Source: Amarobacillus sp046328225 (GTDB lineage Bacteria > Chloroflexota > Dehalococcoidia > Tepidiformales > Tepidiformaceae). From it: a stretch of DNA of 64,000 bases. Each line of letters starts with the position of its first letter. The first letter of the stretch is position 1. The stretch spans positions 1-64,000 of the forward strand of contig JAXLWZ010000012.1 of NCBI GenBank assembly GCA_046328225.1, read 5' to 3'. This document shows positions 39,650 to 50,400 of the stretch, piece after piece. The translations under genes and the position numbers were made by a program. A model generated the notes under the pieces. That model had not been told where the DNA came from. It was given only the letters and a program-made list of their open reading frames with translations, and made no database searches.

Positions 39650-41799
39650 GTGCCGCCCGTGTCACCCGGCGGGATCCGCCAGTCAGCTTCGATGATGACG
39701 CGCTGACCCGCCCAGGCCAGCATCACCTTCTTCTGGCTGACTGTCGTGGCGAAGTTGAGGCGCACCTCTTCCGTCACGGTCAGGCCCGGCCCGGAGCCCA
39801 GCGGTCCCGGTTCGCGCCCCGTGAAGACGATGCTCGCCGTGGAACCGGGCGTGCAGTTGTTCGCCGGCGTCGTGCCGACGCTGAAGTTCGGCGCCGGGCT
39901 ATGCCAGACGGCACCGGAAGTATTCAAATGGATCGTGGTCCCCTGGACGATCAGGACCGCGACGCCCCCGTTGTGCGCCGCGGGCGTGCTCCCCCCGGCC
40001 GCGCCCGTCGCGCTTGTGCCACGAACGACCGTGAGGGTCGAGTTATCCACATGCGTCACTAGCATGTACTCGCTGTCGACCTTGATGACATCGCCCGCGC
40101 TGAACGCCGGGACCTTGACCAGGAGCGTCGTGGAGACGGCATCGATGTTGGTGCTGACGAAGCTGTCGTAGAGTAGGCCGCAGCCCGACCAGTTCACCGT
40201 CCAAATGACGCCGGCGAGGAAGGTGCGCGTATTGCTGTTCGCTCGCGTCACATGGCCGCCGAAGAATGTGTCCGACACCTGGATGTCCTGCCCGTTGCCC
40301 GTCTGGTACAGCTGACTGGACGGGTTCTGGACGAGGGAGACGGTGGAGGTCAGCACCGGTGCCGTCGTGCTGTCGCCGATGGCGACGCCCGTCGCTCCAC
40401 CAAAAAGTTGCGCCTGGCTGTCTTCGAGGACGTTCCATTCCGTGATCAGCGCGCGGTTCTGGCGCACCGGCAGCCCGTTCCCATTCGCGTTCGTGTCCCA
40501 GTCGGCGTGCATGGTGACGCCGTTGAGCTGGTAGTTGACCGAGATCTCCTGGTCACCGGCGCCGGTCGAGACCCACGAGAAGCAGGTCGCGTACCACAAA
40601 CCGCCGTTGCCCGGGACACCATCCACGATGTCGCCGATCGGCCGGCCGTTGCCGATGAAGACCTGCACGTCCGTGAACGTCGGGCTCTGCGGCTGCGTCA
40701 CGGCCTCGGCCCCGGTGTAGCCGCCGCCCGGCACGACCGAGATCTGAATGTCGGGCAGCGTCAGCGGGATTCGCGCCAGGACCGGCGTCGGGCTCGTGAC
40801 GGTGCCCGTATCCGCCTGGACCGCGCAGACCACGTGCCGCGAACCGCGCACGTTGTTTTGAACATCCTGACCGCCCAGCGTCTCGCCGCTGGTGACCACC
40901 CAGAAAGCGTCATCCGCCATGTGGCGAAGCTCAGCCACCGTGCTGGTGATCTCGGACGGGTAGCTCACGTAGCTGAATGCACCCGGAGGCGCGTTCAGCC
41001 AGCCCCAGGTTTTCTCGCGGAGCGCGATGTCGGCCGTGGTGCCACTGGGCCCCGCGATCACTGTAACTTCCGCATACCTTTCACCCCGCGGGGCGAACGG
41101 GGGGCTCACCACCGTCAGGCCGGACGGGTTGTACAGGTCCAGGGCGCTGCACTCGAGATCGGCGTCGGGCACGGGGTCTCCGTCGCTCTCGCAGGTCGTG
41201 TTGGCTCCTATGTTGAACCTGACCGTCACCGGCTCCCCCCCGAGCGCCGTGCTCTGCTCCGGGAGGGTGAGGCTATCCACGCGCGGCGCGAGCGCGATAG
41301 TTCGCGGCGGCAGCGTCTGCGCCGTTCCGTCAGCGTTATCGACCCACCCCATGCCGCTGATCTCCATGTTCCTGCCCGGCCCGGTGACGATGCCTCTAAT
41401 TTTGAACTCTAAGATACCTGGCGGCGTGAGAGGTGCGTTGCTCGTGCACTCGCTTCCCGTCAACACACCGTCCGCGAGGGCGCTGGCGGGGCACGTCCAG
41501 CCCGGCGGGGCCGTGATTGCATAGGTGTTGAAGCCCGGAATGCGGGGCACTCGGAACGACACCGTGCCCGTCGGTCCTCCTAAGCTGGTAAGCCACAAGT
41601 CCACAACAATCTCACTGCTTTCGCCCACCCGAGCAGGTTCCGCTGGCAACGATTCGTACCACGACCCCACTCCGACGAAGCCCGCTCTCGCGGCGGGCGC
41701 GCGGTGCATGGCGAACGCGAGCATCGTCATGGCGACGGCGGCCACGGCGAGCGTGATACGCACGGCCGGCCTCCGCCGGATCATCGAAGTGGGTGTCAT
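39436..41799 (-). CDS. Giant secreted surface protein, first part
   Basis: The segment is 787 residues long. ATG 41799 follows GAGGAG. A signal peptide covers about residues 1-39 (ITLAVAAVAMTMLAFAM, cleavage near ARA-G). The body consists of beta-sandwich-like domains with several cysteine pairs and motifs such as VTVRFNIGANTTCESDGD and DSEYMLVTHVDNSTLTVVRG. The frame ends in IRRIRSM, whereas the -1 frame continues with convincing sequence. The total, if joined, would be about 1,640 residues. The two parts overlap by 214 nt. It is probably a cell-surface structural or adhesion protein. Confidence 0.72.
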   Translation of the reverse strand: MTPTSMIRRRPAVRITLAVAAVAMTMLAFAMHRAPAARAGFVGVGSWYESLPAEPARVGESSEIVVDLWLTSLGGPTGTVSFRVPRIPGFNTYAITAPPGWTCPASALADGVLTGSECTSNAPLTPPGILEFKIRGIVTGPGRNMEISGMGWVDNADGTAQTLPPRTIALAPRVDSLTLPEQSTALGGEPVTVRFNIGANTTCESDGDPVPDADLECSALDLYNPSGLTVVSPPFAPRGERYAEVTVIAGPSGTTADIALREKTWGWLNAPPGAFSYVSYPSEITSTVAELRHMADDAFWVVTSGETLGGQDVQNNVRGSRHVVCAVQADTGTVTSPTPVLARIPLTLPDIQISVVPGGGYTGAEAVTQPQSPTFTDVQVFIGNGRPIGDIVDGVPGNGGLWYATCFSWVSTGAGDQEISVNYQLNGVTMHADWDTNANGNGLPVRQNRALITEWNVLEDSQAQLFGGATGVAIGDSTTAPVLTSTVSLVQNPSSQLYQTGNGQDIQVSDTFFGGHVTRANSNTRTFLAGVIWTVNWSGCGLLYDSFVSTNIDAVSTTLLVKVPAFSAGDVIKVDSEYMLVTHVDNSTLTVVRGTSATGAAGGSTPAAHNGGVAVLIVQGTTIHLNTSGAVWHSPAPNFSVGTTPANNCTPGSTASIVFTGREPGPLGSGPGLTVTEEVRLNFATTVSQKKVMLAWAGQRVIIEADWRIPPGDTGGTWLGSYFDIKADPLGTCPFRWGQMIRYTKGSGPGNFVAGLGVYLDGADEATVRLGGSELAPTAQIRRIRSM

Positions 41800-41933
41800 C
41801 GGGCGCTCCTCGCGGCACGGCGGCGCGCGCACGGCGTCGCCCCGGGTAACCGCATTGGGCACGATAGGTAAGGAGCAGGTGAACGAACAATCACCGGCGT
41901 CCCGCGCGCCGAAAATCGCCCCAAAACTCCGCG

Positions 41934-42872
41934 TCAACTGGCCCGGTGGTGGGCCCCCGGCTCTGCTGTTGCCGCCCTCCGCGGTTCGCGCTCCTGTTCG
42001 CTGACCGCCGCCAGCGCCCGCGCGAACTCCGCCCCCAAGAGCAGGATCGAAGCGTTGATGAACATCCACAGCAGGAATGCCAGCGCCGTCCCGAAGCTCG
42101 CGTAGACCGCGGTGTCCGTCGAAAACGGGGTCATCGCAAACACCGTCGCGTAGATGTTCTTCGCCGTCTCGAACAGCACCGTCGCGAAGAACGCCCCCGC
42201 GAGCGCTTCCGCGATCTGCGGCGGCACCGTCGGCACCACGCGATATAGCACCGTGAACATCGCGAACGTGAACAGCGCCGGCACGACGTACGAGACCATT
42301 CGCACCGCCCCGTTCGTGTCCAGCGCGAGTCCCCCGATGCTCCCTGCCCGTTCGATCGCCACCTGTGCCACCGCGCTCAGCGCCAGCGCGAGGATGATCA
42401 GCAGCCCCAGCAGCGGCACGAACGCCACATCCAGCAGCTTCGCCCGCCAGTACGGCCGCGGCAGCGTGCGGTGGCTCGCCGCGTTCAGGCCTCGCCGCAC
42501 CGCCGCGAAAATCCCCGATCCCGACCACACCAACGTCACGATGCCGAACGACAGGCTCGCCAGGCTGAACTCCTGCGCGCGCTGGACAATCTCGTCGACG
42601 TTCGCCTTCACATCGGCCGTATCCCGCAGCGGCACCTGTTCGAACACGAAGTCGACAATCTGCGCGCGGTCCACCACCAGCCCGAAGAGCGAGAGCACGA
42701 CGATGCTCAGCGGCACGAGCGAAAAGATGGCGTAGTACGCGATCGCCGCCGCGTACGTGCCGCAGCTGTCCTCGATGAAGTGCTGGAAGGTCTGGATGAC
42801 GACGGAGACGGGCACCCGCAGCCCCCCCGGGGCCTTCTGCCACAGGCGGCGCACATCGACCGCCGCCGCCAC
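41934..42872 (-). CDS. YihY/UPF0761-family membrane protein
   Basis: This 312-residue protein has six hydrophobic segments and the YihY core: EDSCGTYAAAIAYYAIFSLVPL, SFGIVTLVWSGSGIFAAVRRGLN and YASFGTALAFLLWMFINASILLLGAEFA. It was once called ribonuclease BN, but that assignment is not supported for the family. The GTG at 42872 overlaps an AGGAG that is too close, so the true start could be a few codons inward. It follows treT by only 2 nt. Confidence 0.88.
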   Translation of the reverse strand: MAAAVDVRRLWQKAPGGLRVPVSVVIQTFQHFIEDSCGTYAAAIAYYAIFSLVPLSIVVLSLFGLVVDRAQIVDFVFEQVPLRDTADVKANVDEIVQRAQEFSLASLSFGIVTLVWSGSGIFAAVRRGLNAASHRTLPRPYWRAKLLDVAFVPLLGLLIILALALSAVAQVAIERAGSIGGLALDTNGAVRMVSYVVPALFTFAMFTVLYRVVPTVPPQIAEALAGAFFATVLFETAKNIYATVFAMTPFSTDTAVYASFGTALAFLLWMFINASILLLGAEFARALAAVSEQEREPRRAATAEPGAHHRAS

Positions 42873-42874
42873 TC

Positions 42875-44140
42875 CTACGCTGCCGCCGGTTCCCCGGCGA
42901 GCTGCCGCATCATGCGGATATAGTCGTTCAAGTAGCGGGTGATAAGGAAGTGGTCCCGGACATGTTCGCGGCCCGCGTTCCCCATTCGTTCCCGCCGCGA
43001 TTCATCCCGGAGCAGCTCTGCCACCCGCCGGCCGCACTCGTCCGCCGAATCCACCAGGAAGCCGTCCTCGCCGTCGCGAATCTGCAGGGGGATGCCGCCG
43101 ACGTTCCCGCCGACCACCGGCCGGCCCTTCCAGAGCCCCTCCGCCACCACCAGCCCGAACCCCTCCCGCGTCGACTTCTGGATGACCACGTCCGAAGCGC
43201 GCTGGAACGCGTTCACTTCGAGGTTCCCGACACCGTTCAGGTTCGAAAGGATCTTGATGTCCCAGTCCTCGCCGGCGTGGCGCGCGACCTTCTCCCACCA
43301 TTCCCAGCCTTCCGGGTCGTCGTTCGCCATCGAACCGATGAGCACGAGCTGCACGCCCGGCACTTCCTTCTTCACCAGCCGGTAGGCGTCGATCACCCCC
43401 AGCGGGTCCTTCCAGGGGTCGAAGCGCGAGACCTGCGTGATGATGGGCCGGTTCTCATCGACGCCGTAGCGCCGCATCACCGTCGCGACGTCTTCGGCGC
43501 CCATCGGCCCATTCTTGATGGTCAGCGGGTCGATCGCCGGGGGTGCGATCATCAGGTTAGATTCCGGCATCCCCTCGCGGACGTACTGCCGCATCGTCCA
43601 GACCGAACCGTGATACTCCGACACGAACGGCAGGAGCAGGTCCCACGCCTCGGGCTGGGCGTTCGTGAGGTCGATGTGGCAGCGCCAGATCCAGCGGCCC
43701 GCCGGCGTGCCCCCGTCGCTCTTGAGGATGGCCAGCAGCGGCGCCGGCTGCGGGTCGTGGATGAACACGTAGTCGTAGTCGTCCCAATCGGCCGCGTTCT
43801 GCCGGTTCGTCTCGATCCAGAGGTCGCGCTCGTGCGCGGTCCAGTTGTGCGGCTTGCCCTGGAGGGCGTTGTGCATCGCCTTCGTGACCCCGAAGAACTC
43901 ATCGGTCCCCGAGATCACCTTCCAGTCGGCGAGGATGCCGAGGTCGCGCATGAGCGGCACCATGCTGTTCAGGATCTCCGCCACCCCGCCACCGTAGGCC
44001 GTGGCGTTGACGTGCAGGACGGACGCGCCGACGAGCGGCTGCGCTTCCTGGCGAAGCTGTTCGAGGACCCCTTCGCGCACGGATTCACGGTAGCGCTCGA
44101 GGTGATTGTGCTGCGGAGGAAGATGCACGGTTGTGAGCAT
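42875..44140 (-). CDS. treT: Trehalose synthase, glycosyltransferring (TreT, GT4)
   Basis: This 421-residue protein matches TreT: an N-terminal half with HVNATAYGGGVAEILNSMVPLM, DWKVISGTDEFFGVTKAMHN and FIHDPQPAPLL, and a GT4 C-terminal half with ITQVSRFDPWKDPLGVIDAY, VIQKSTREGFGLVVAEGLWKGRPVV and GGIPLQI. TreT makes trehalose from a nucleotide-activated glucose and glucose. It suits osmotic or heat protection. It is probably cotranscribed with the YihY gene. Confidence 0.92.
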   Translation of the reverse strand: MLTTVHLPPQHNHLERYRESVREGVLEQLRQEAQPLVGASVLHVNATAYGGGVAEILNSMVPLMRDLGILADWKVISGTDEFFGVTKAMHNALQGKPHNWTAHERDLWIETNRQNAADWDDYDYVFIHDPQPAPLLAILKSDGGTPAGRWIWRCHIDLTNAQPEAWDLLLPFVSEYHGSVWTMRQYVREGMPESNLMIAPPAIDPLTIKNGPMGAEDVATVMRRYGVDENRPIITQVSRFDPWKDPLGVIDAYRLVKKEVPGVQLVLIGSMANDDPEGWEWWEKVARHAGEDWDIKILSNLNGVGNLEVNAFQRASDVVIQKSTREGFGLVVAEGLWKGRPVVGGNVGGIPLQIRDGEDGFLVDSADECGRRVAELLRDESRRERMGNAGREHVRDHFLITRYLNDYIRMMRQLAGEPAAA

Positions 44141-44373
44141 GAGATTCAGCGTAGCGAAGCCTCACTCACATTGGTGTGACGAACCCGTGCGTTCGCGCGC
44201 AAGTTTGGACCGCTCACCACCCTCGTGACCGCGGAGCCATCCGCTCGGCGGGGCATCTTCCCGGAATCGCCATCCCAAGCTTGCAAACCTGTTGCAGCGA
44301 ACGCCGTTCCCATGCGAGCCCGTGGCACGAACTGTCCCGGTCCGTCATCCTGAGCCTGCGGGGTGGAGGTGCG

Positions 44374-45918
44374 ATGGCAATCGCACGGCGCGGACTCTCC
44401 ACACAGCGGCTGGCTCGCCGCACACACGCCGGCATCGTCGCTCGGCTGGCTCAACCTCGGTGGCTGGCGCTCTCGCTCGTGGTGCTGGCCGCGCTCGCGG
44501 TGCGCCTCACCTGGTGGTACGGCGTCGTCAACGTCGACCCATACGCCTACGCCGACTCCGCCGAAAGCATCGCCCGCTGGCAGCCCGCCTTCGACCCGGA
44601 CCTCGTCGGCTCGCTCTACTACACCCAATACATACGCTTCTCGCTCACCGGGCCCGCGGCCGTGCTCTACCGGATGTTCGGGCCGGGCGAGGCTGTCTCC
44701 ACCATCGTCCCCATCGCCGCTTCGCTGGGCACGGTGCTCATCGCGGCGCGGCTCGCCTGGCGCGAAGGCGGAGCCGCCGCGGGCATCGTCGCCGCCGCGC
44801 TCGCGGGCTTCTTCCCGTTGGCCGTCATCAACTCCACCCAGTTCCTGCCCGACACGATGATGACCTTCTTCGCCTCGCTGGCCACGTTGGCGTTCCTCGA
44901 AGGGCTCGATGCGCGTCGCCCGCGCTCGCGGCGAGTGTGGCTCTTTGTGGCGGGCGCCGCCTTCGCGCTTGCGTTCTATGGTCGCCCGACGGCCGTCGCG
45001 CTCCTGCCGGTGTTCGCCGTGCTCTTCGCCCTCCGCCGGCCATGGCGCGCCGATGTGCTCGCCGCCATCCCCGGGAGCCTGGCCGTGTTCGCCGCTGTCC
45101 AGATGCTGCTGCTCTCGCTCGGAGGCTCGCCGTTCGAGGACCTGCACACCCTCCTCACCGAGGGGCGCGGCGATGCCCCCGGCGCCCTCCATTACACCGA
45201 TATCGACTTTAGCTACGCCCGCTACCTCGCCCGCGACCCCACGTTCCTGCCGTTCACCGTGCTCGCGGCGGGCGCCATCGTGCTCGGCCTGTGGGCAGGC
45301 CGGTGGCCGCGCAGCCGCCGCATGTACGAACTTGCCGCCTTTGTCCTCGGCCAGTACCTCTACTTCGAATTCCTCATGCGCCTCCCCGGGCTCGCCTCGT
45401 GGTGGAAGGAGCCGCGCTACGCGATGTCGATGTTCGTCCCGGCGTTCGCGCTGGTGGGCATCGCCGTCGCCACCTGGCTGCGGTCGTTGACGCCGCGGTC
45501 CGCATCGACGGCGATGGCGTGGGTCGTTGGCGCGCTCGCGCTCTACGCTGCTCTCGCCGTCGATGTCGTCCGCGACGACCACGCCGCCTGGGACCGGATG
45601 CGGGTCGGCCGCACCGAAGCTGGGCTCGCGGCGTTCCTCGCCGGCCAGCCGACCGTGCCGGTGTACACCTGGAACGACGACATCGCCCGCTACCTTTCGT
45701 TCCACGTCGGGCTCGAACACGCCACCGTCTACGACCGCGCGCACGACCGCGGTCTCGTGCGCAACCGCTTCGACCCCGAAGGCCGCAGCCTCGTCGCGCC
45801 GGGATCGTTCGTGCTGGTGGAGGCCGGGCAGGAAGCGAGCGGCATGACCGCCGTGCCGTCGGCCTGGTCCCTCGTGTTGGAGGCCGGGAATCTGCGGCTC
45901 TATCGCGTTCCCGGCTGA
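44374..45918 (+). CDS. GT-C glycosyltransferase (GT39/PMT-like membrane protein)
   Basis: This 514-residue protein has about ten transmembrane segments, typical of the dolichyl- or polyprenyl-phosphate-sugar transferases. The first loop has VNVDPYAYADSAESIARW with the catalytic acidic residue, then LYYTQYIRFSL. TM segments are followed by a soluble C-terminus. The ATG at 44374 has GGAGG 5 nt upstream. It is divergent from treT. It probably decorates a surface glycan or protein. Confidence 0.8.
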   Translation: MAIARRGLSTQRLARRTHAGIVARLAQPRWLALSLVVLAALAVRLTWWYGVVNVDPYAYADSAESIARWQPAFDPDLVGSLYYTQYIRFSLTGPAAVLYRMFGPGEAVSTIVPIAASLGTVLIAARLAWREGGAAAGIVAAALAGFFPLAVINSTQFLPDTMMTFFASLATLAFLEGLDARRPRSRRVWLFVAGAAFALAFYGRPTAVALLPVFAVLFALRRPWRADVLAAIPGSLAVFAAVQMLLLSLGGSPFEDLHTLLTEGRGDAPGALHYTDIDFSYARYLARDPTFLPFTVLAAGAIVLGLWAGRWPRSRRMYELAAFVLGQYLYFEFLMRLPGLASWWKEPRYAMSMFVPAFALVGIAVATWLRSLTPRSASTAMAWVVGALALYAALAVDVVRDDHAAWDRMRVGRTEAGLAAFLAGQPTVPVYTWNDDIARYLSFHVGLEHATVYDRAHDRGLVRNRFDPEGRSLVAPGSFVLVEAGQEASGMTAVPSAWSLVLEAGNLRLYRVPG

Positions 45919-45984
45919 GGCAGGCACCGCTTCGCCCCGCCTTTCGCGTACGCTACGCATGGCCGAACCGGCCCGGGAGGACTG

Positions 45985-46251
45985 ATGCGAGGCTTGGCCT
46001 GCTCTCTGCTTGCGATACTCGTGCTGACCGGCGCGGCGGCACCCGGCATCCGCACCGTCTCCGCCCAATCCCCGACGGTCGCGGTTCCGTCCGACGGCGA
46101 AGTCGCCAGCACCGACTCCGATGCGCCGCTGCTCGTCCTCGGCATCGGCGTGTTGCTCGCCGTCGCCGCCGGCAGCGGCTACTTCTTCTTCCGGAAGCCT
46201 TCACGTGATGACGACGGCGACGATATCCCAGGTATTGGGGAGAATCCCTAG
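45985..46251 (+). CDS. Small secreted/membrane protein
   Basis: This 88-residue protein has a signal peptide (MRGLACSLLAILVLTGAAA), a short extracellular segment, one transmembrane helix (LLVLGIGVLLAVAAGSGYFFF) and a charged tail RKPSRDDDGDD. No family is recognised. It lies between the glycosyltransferase and the protease genes. Confidence 0.62.
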   Translation: MRGLACSLLAILVLTGAAAPGIRTVSAQSPTVAVPSDGEVASTDSDAPLLVLGIGVLLAVAAGSGYFFFRKPSRDDDGDDIPGIGENP

Positions 46252-46377
46252 GTTCGACCGCGCATATTCGGGCCGAATGGCGATCTTTTGCCCCCGGTTT
46301 ACACAATCCGGCGGATTTGAAACGTTCCTGCGAGTTCCATCTCCTCAGGCGTGCCGCGGCGCGCGCGGAGGTGGGGC

Positions 46378-47433
46378 ATGCGGATTCGTTCGAAGTTGGG
46401 GCTTGCGGCCCTCGCCGCGGGGGCGCTGTTCCCGTCGCTGCTCTCCGGCCCCGCCGCCCGCGCCGAGGCTCCCGCGAGCTATCGCACCGCAGGGATGACG
46501 TTGCAGGTCGAACGAAACGGCACGCCCTACACCGTCGTCATCGAGATGCTCGTCGAATCCGAGGTCTCCGAGGAGGCCGTGGCCACCACCCTGCGCGGCA
46601 TCGCCGCCCGCTTCCCGCTCACCTCCGAGCCCGCCATCAGCGCCGCGCACGAGGCGTTTGTCCTCAATTCGTCCCGCTGGCCCGATGCGCGCGTGGCCTG
46701 GGCCTACAACCCCACCGGCCGGCCCGCGGCACTCGCCGGCGAGCGTGACGCCATCGCCGCCGCCGCCAACTCCTGGAACGCCGCCGGCGCCTTCGCCTTC
46801 GTCGATGCCGGGGCCACCGGCGCGGGCACGGGCGGCTGCCACGGCGCCACCGATGGCGTGAACACCCTCGGCTGGGCGAACCAGGACGGCTCCGTGCTTG
46901 CCATCACTTGCGGCTGGTACTCCGGCGCTCGCTCGACCGAATTCGATATGGAGATCGACCCGGACTGGGACTGGACCACCGGCAGCGGGCGCACCGGCGT
47001 CGATGTCCAGAGCGTCGTCCTTCACGAATTCGGCCACGCCCTCGGCCTCGCGCATTCCGACGATCGCAACGCCGTCATGTTCAGCACCTACCTCACGGGC
47101 AGCCTCCGCCGCGACCTCGCCAGCGACGACATCGCGGCGCTCACGGCGATGTATGGCGCGGCGCCCACGGCCGGTGCGGCGGCAGCGCCTTCGACCTTCG
47201 CCCTCCAGGCCGGCGCGAATCTCCTTACCTGGCCGTCAGCCCACGTGGCCCCCGCGCAGGCGTTCGCCCAGCACCCCGAGGTCGTGGCCGTGTACGCGCT
47301 CGATAGCGCCGGACGCTGGCGGCAGTACGTCCCGGGCGCGCCCACCTATGTGAACGACCTGGCGGCGCTCGAACCGGGCATGCCGTACTGGGTGCTCGCC
47401 TCCGCTTCCGTCAGCATCCCCATCCAGCACTGA
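46378..47433 (+). CDS. Secreted matrixin-type zinc metalloprotease with C-terminal surface module
   Basis: This 351-residue protein has a signal peptide over 1-29 (AALAAGALFPSLLSGPAARA). The peptidase domain carries the zinc site HEFGHALGLAH at 216-226 and a Met-turn candidate, AVMFS, seven residues further. This fits family M10/matrixin. The last 80 residues hold the module ANLLTWPSAHVAPAQA...VAVYALDSAGRWRQYVPGAPTYVNDLAALEPGMPYWVL, homologous to the C-terminus of the giant secreted protein. It is a secreted protease of unknown target. Confidence 0.87.
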   Translation: MRIRSKLGLAALAAGALFPSLLSGPAARAEAPASYRTAGMTLQVERNGTPYTVVIEMLVESEVSEEAVATTLRGIAARFPLTSEPAISAAHEAFVLNSSRWPDARVAWAYNPTGRPAALAGERDAIAAAANSWNAAGAFAFVDAGATGAGTGGCHGATDGVNTLGWANQDGSVLAITCGWYSGARSTEFDMEIDPDWDWTTGSGRTGVDVQSVVLHEFGHALGLAHSDDRNAVMFSTYLTGSLRRDLASDDIAALTAMYGAAPTAGAAAAPSTFALQAGANLLTWPSAHVAPAQAFAQHPEVVAVYALDSAGRWRQYVPGAPTYVNDLAALEPGMPYWVLASASVSIPIQH

Positions 47434-47437
47434 CCGC

Positions 47438-50400
47438 TCAGGGCGCCTTCACCTCGTAGATCCAGTTCTCGCCCTCGTGGTACACGGGCGAAAGCTGGCT
47501 CATGGTCGCGAACTTCGCGAGCCCGGCCTGTGTCCCGAAGACGCGCTCTTCGCCACCGACGACCACATAACGCACGTTGTACTTCCGCAGATACGTCGCC
47601 GCGAACACCGGGTCGGGGTCCGCGTAGAAACGAATGGTGTCGCCGCGGCGCTCCTGGATCAGCCCGGCATAGTCCATCCGGTACGCGATCTCGTGCCAGT
47701 CCCAGCCGACGACGGCGGGCAGCCCCGTGTTCACCGACACCCGGCCCGTCCAGTGGTAGAGCGGCCCCACCGCTTCCGCGATCGTCGGGCTCCCCTGCAC
47801 GTTCGCCCGCAGCCAGGTGAAGATGCCCACGTCGTCCTTGAGCACCAGCCAGCGGTCGTCGGCCATATCGGGCGTGCCGCGGTCCTCGTAGTAGCGGGCT
47901 TTTTCGAGGTACGCCCAGCCGTTCAGCGTCGCCGGTGTCTCGGCGAATCGCGCATCCTGCCGCGCCTTCGTCCCCGAGACCAGGTAGATCCCGCCGCCGA
48001 AGAGCAGCAGCGCTGCCGCGATCGCGCCGGCCACGGCGGGCACGCGCCGTCCCGCCAGCGGGCGAACCCGCCACCCGTCCGCCGCCCACAGCGCCGTCGC
48101 GAGGTACCAGCCCGCGTACCCACACCCCACCGCGTAGAGCTGCCACGCCTGCAACGAGAACTTGAACACCGTGTTCATCCGCACGATGTCGTTCTTCACC
48201 GTCACCACGTCGACCCCGCCCGCGACGCCGACGGCCGCCGCGAGAATCGCCGTCGCGATCAGCCGCGCCGGGTCACGCGCGGGCGAACGGAGTTCCAGCC
48301 ACGCCAGGTTCACCAGGTACACCAGCAACACGGCACTCAGCGCCACCACCGTCAGCTGCGCCTTCGGCACCCCGAGGTCGCCCGGGCCCGCCGGCCGCGC
48401 ATCGATCCACCACCAGCCGATGCGCCAGGTGAGCGTGGTCAGCCCCAGCAGGAAGACGCCGAGCGCCAGCACTTCCGCGCGGCCGGCCACCGTCGCCAGG
48501 ACGATGTTGCGGCCGGGCTTCCCGCCGCGCGCCCGCAGCTCCTCCCAGTACCGCACCGCGATGAACGCCACGGTGAACGCGAGGAACACGCCGAAGTGGG
48601 CGGCGTACTGGTTCGGCTTCGTTGTCTCCGGCGCCTTCATGATGCCGCTCTGGAAGACCTCGAAGTGGCGGGTGTACGGCGCGAACACCACCATCAGCAC
48701 GCCCGCCGCCAGCGCGAGCTGCCCGGCGCCGTCCCACCAGCGTCGCTGCCATCGCCCCGGCGCCAGCAGCTGCCCGGCCGCGATGGCCGCCGTCGTGAGC
48801 AGCACCGCCGTCGGGAAGTCCCAGGTGTGAACCGTGCGCACGAGCCCGAGCATCAGGCCCATCGCCGCCGCGATCGCCCACGTCTGCCGCCGCAGCCCGC
48901 CGCGCGCCGCGCTCACTATCAGCGCCGACGCCAGCGCGATCACGCTCCCAAAGAACGAGAGGCCCATCAGGTGCGGGTGCAGGTCCGCGAACAGCGCCGA
49001 CCAGTACGGGAACTCCGTGATGTCGAACTGGCCGATGTGCACGCGCGAGCTCCGCCACCAGTCGAACGGCGGCAGCGCCTTCCCCCCGAAGGTCCACTGG
49101 AAGAACCCGCCCACTGCGCCGGCCATGCCGCCGAGGAACCGCGCGAGCCACCGGACCGGTTCGCCCACCACCGGCAGCGGGCTTTCGCGGCCCCAGCTTT
49201 CGCCCCAGGTGTTGAGGCTCTGCAACCGTTCGACCATCTGGTGCGCGCCGTCCAGGTTGCCGATGCCGATGAGCAGGACCGCCCCGAACGCGGCCGCGAT
49301 CAGTGCCGGGCGAACTGACGCGCGACCCGGCCGGCCGGCCGCCCGATGCCGCGCACGCGCGCTCAAGCCCACCAGGTTGTGCACCGTCGAAGCCGCCGTC
49401 ACCGCCGCCAGCGAAGCGAACGTCGGCACGCCGAGATTGAACGCGACCTCCGGCACGATCCGCAGCGCGCGCATCGGCACGGCGAGGAACCACCAGCCCA
49501 TGTAGTAGTAGTTCATCGTCCCGCCCGCGAGCCACGGGTCGAAAGGCGGCAGGATGGTCGAACGCGCCACCGCCGTCAGGTACGCCAGCTCCACGGGCTT
49601 TTCGCCACCCTGCGGGCTGTGCCAGGTGTCCGGGTTCGCGTAGCGCAGCCACAGGAACGCGAAAAACGCGGCCAAGAACACGCCCTCCAGGGTCAGCCAC
49701 GTCCGCCAGCGCGCTCGCGCCTCGGCCAGCAACGTCCGCCGCCGGGCGAACGCTGCGAGCCCACCGGCGGTCAGCGCCGCGCCGAAGACGGCCCACGCGA
49801 GCCCACCCGAGAAGTGCGCGGCGCCCCACGCAACCACCAGCCACGTCCCGAACGACGTCCCGATGAGCCCCGCCAGCTTCGAAAACCCGTACCCGCGGTC
49901 GGGCATCGCGCGGAAGAGCCACGACGTGAACGGCAGCGCTGCGAACGCCGCCGCCTCCAGCCACAGCAGCCACCACAGCCACGGCAGGTTGTGACTCGTC
50001 ATCCCGCCCTGGTTGAAGGCATCGCTGAACGTCCCGCCGCGCTCCTGGATCGCCCGCTCTTCCGCTGTGAATTGCAGCCCGTTGGTCCGACCCTGGCGAG
50101 GGAGCAGGTCCACGGCCCGCTCCGGGTGCGCGTCGTTCAGCAGCGCCAGCGCCCGGTCCGCGTTGAACCGCTCCGACTTCTTGTAGATCCAAACCTCCGG
50201 GTGGTCGTAGACCGTGAACGACTCCTCCGCGGCGGAATCGTCGTACGTGATGCCCAGGAACGACGGCCGCACCTCGAAGTGCGCCACGAGGTCGAAGCCG
50301 AGCTCGCCCGACTCCAGCAGCTGGTAGTAGCGGATGGTCGCCGGGTACTCGCGTTCGAGCCGGGGCACGGAACCGCGTACCCGGTTGGACGTAATCGCGA

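Noticed and set aside
47477..49318. A 613-codon rightward frame over the same gene
   Set aside because: Same reason: low-complexity Arg/His antisense shadow.
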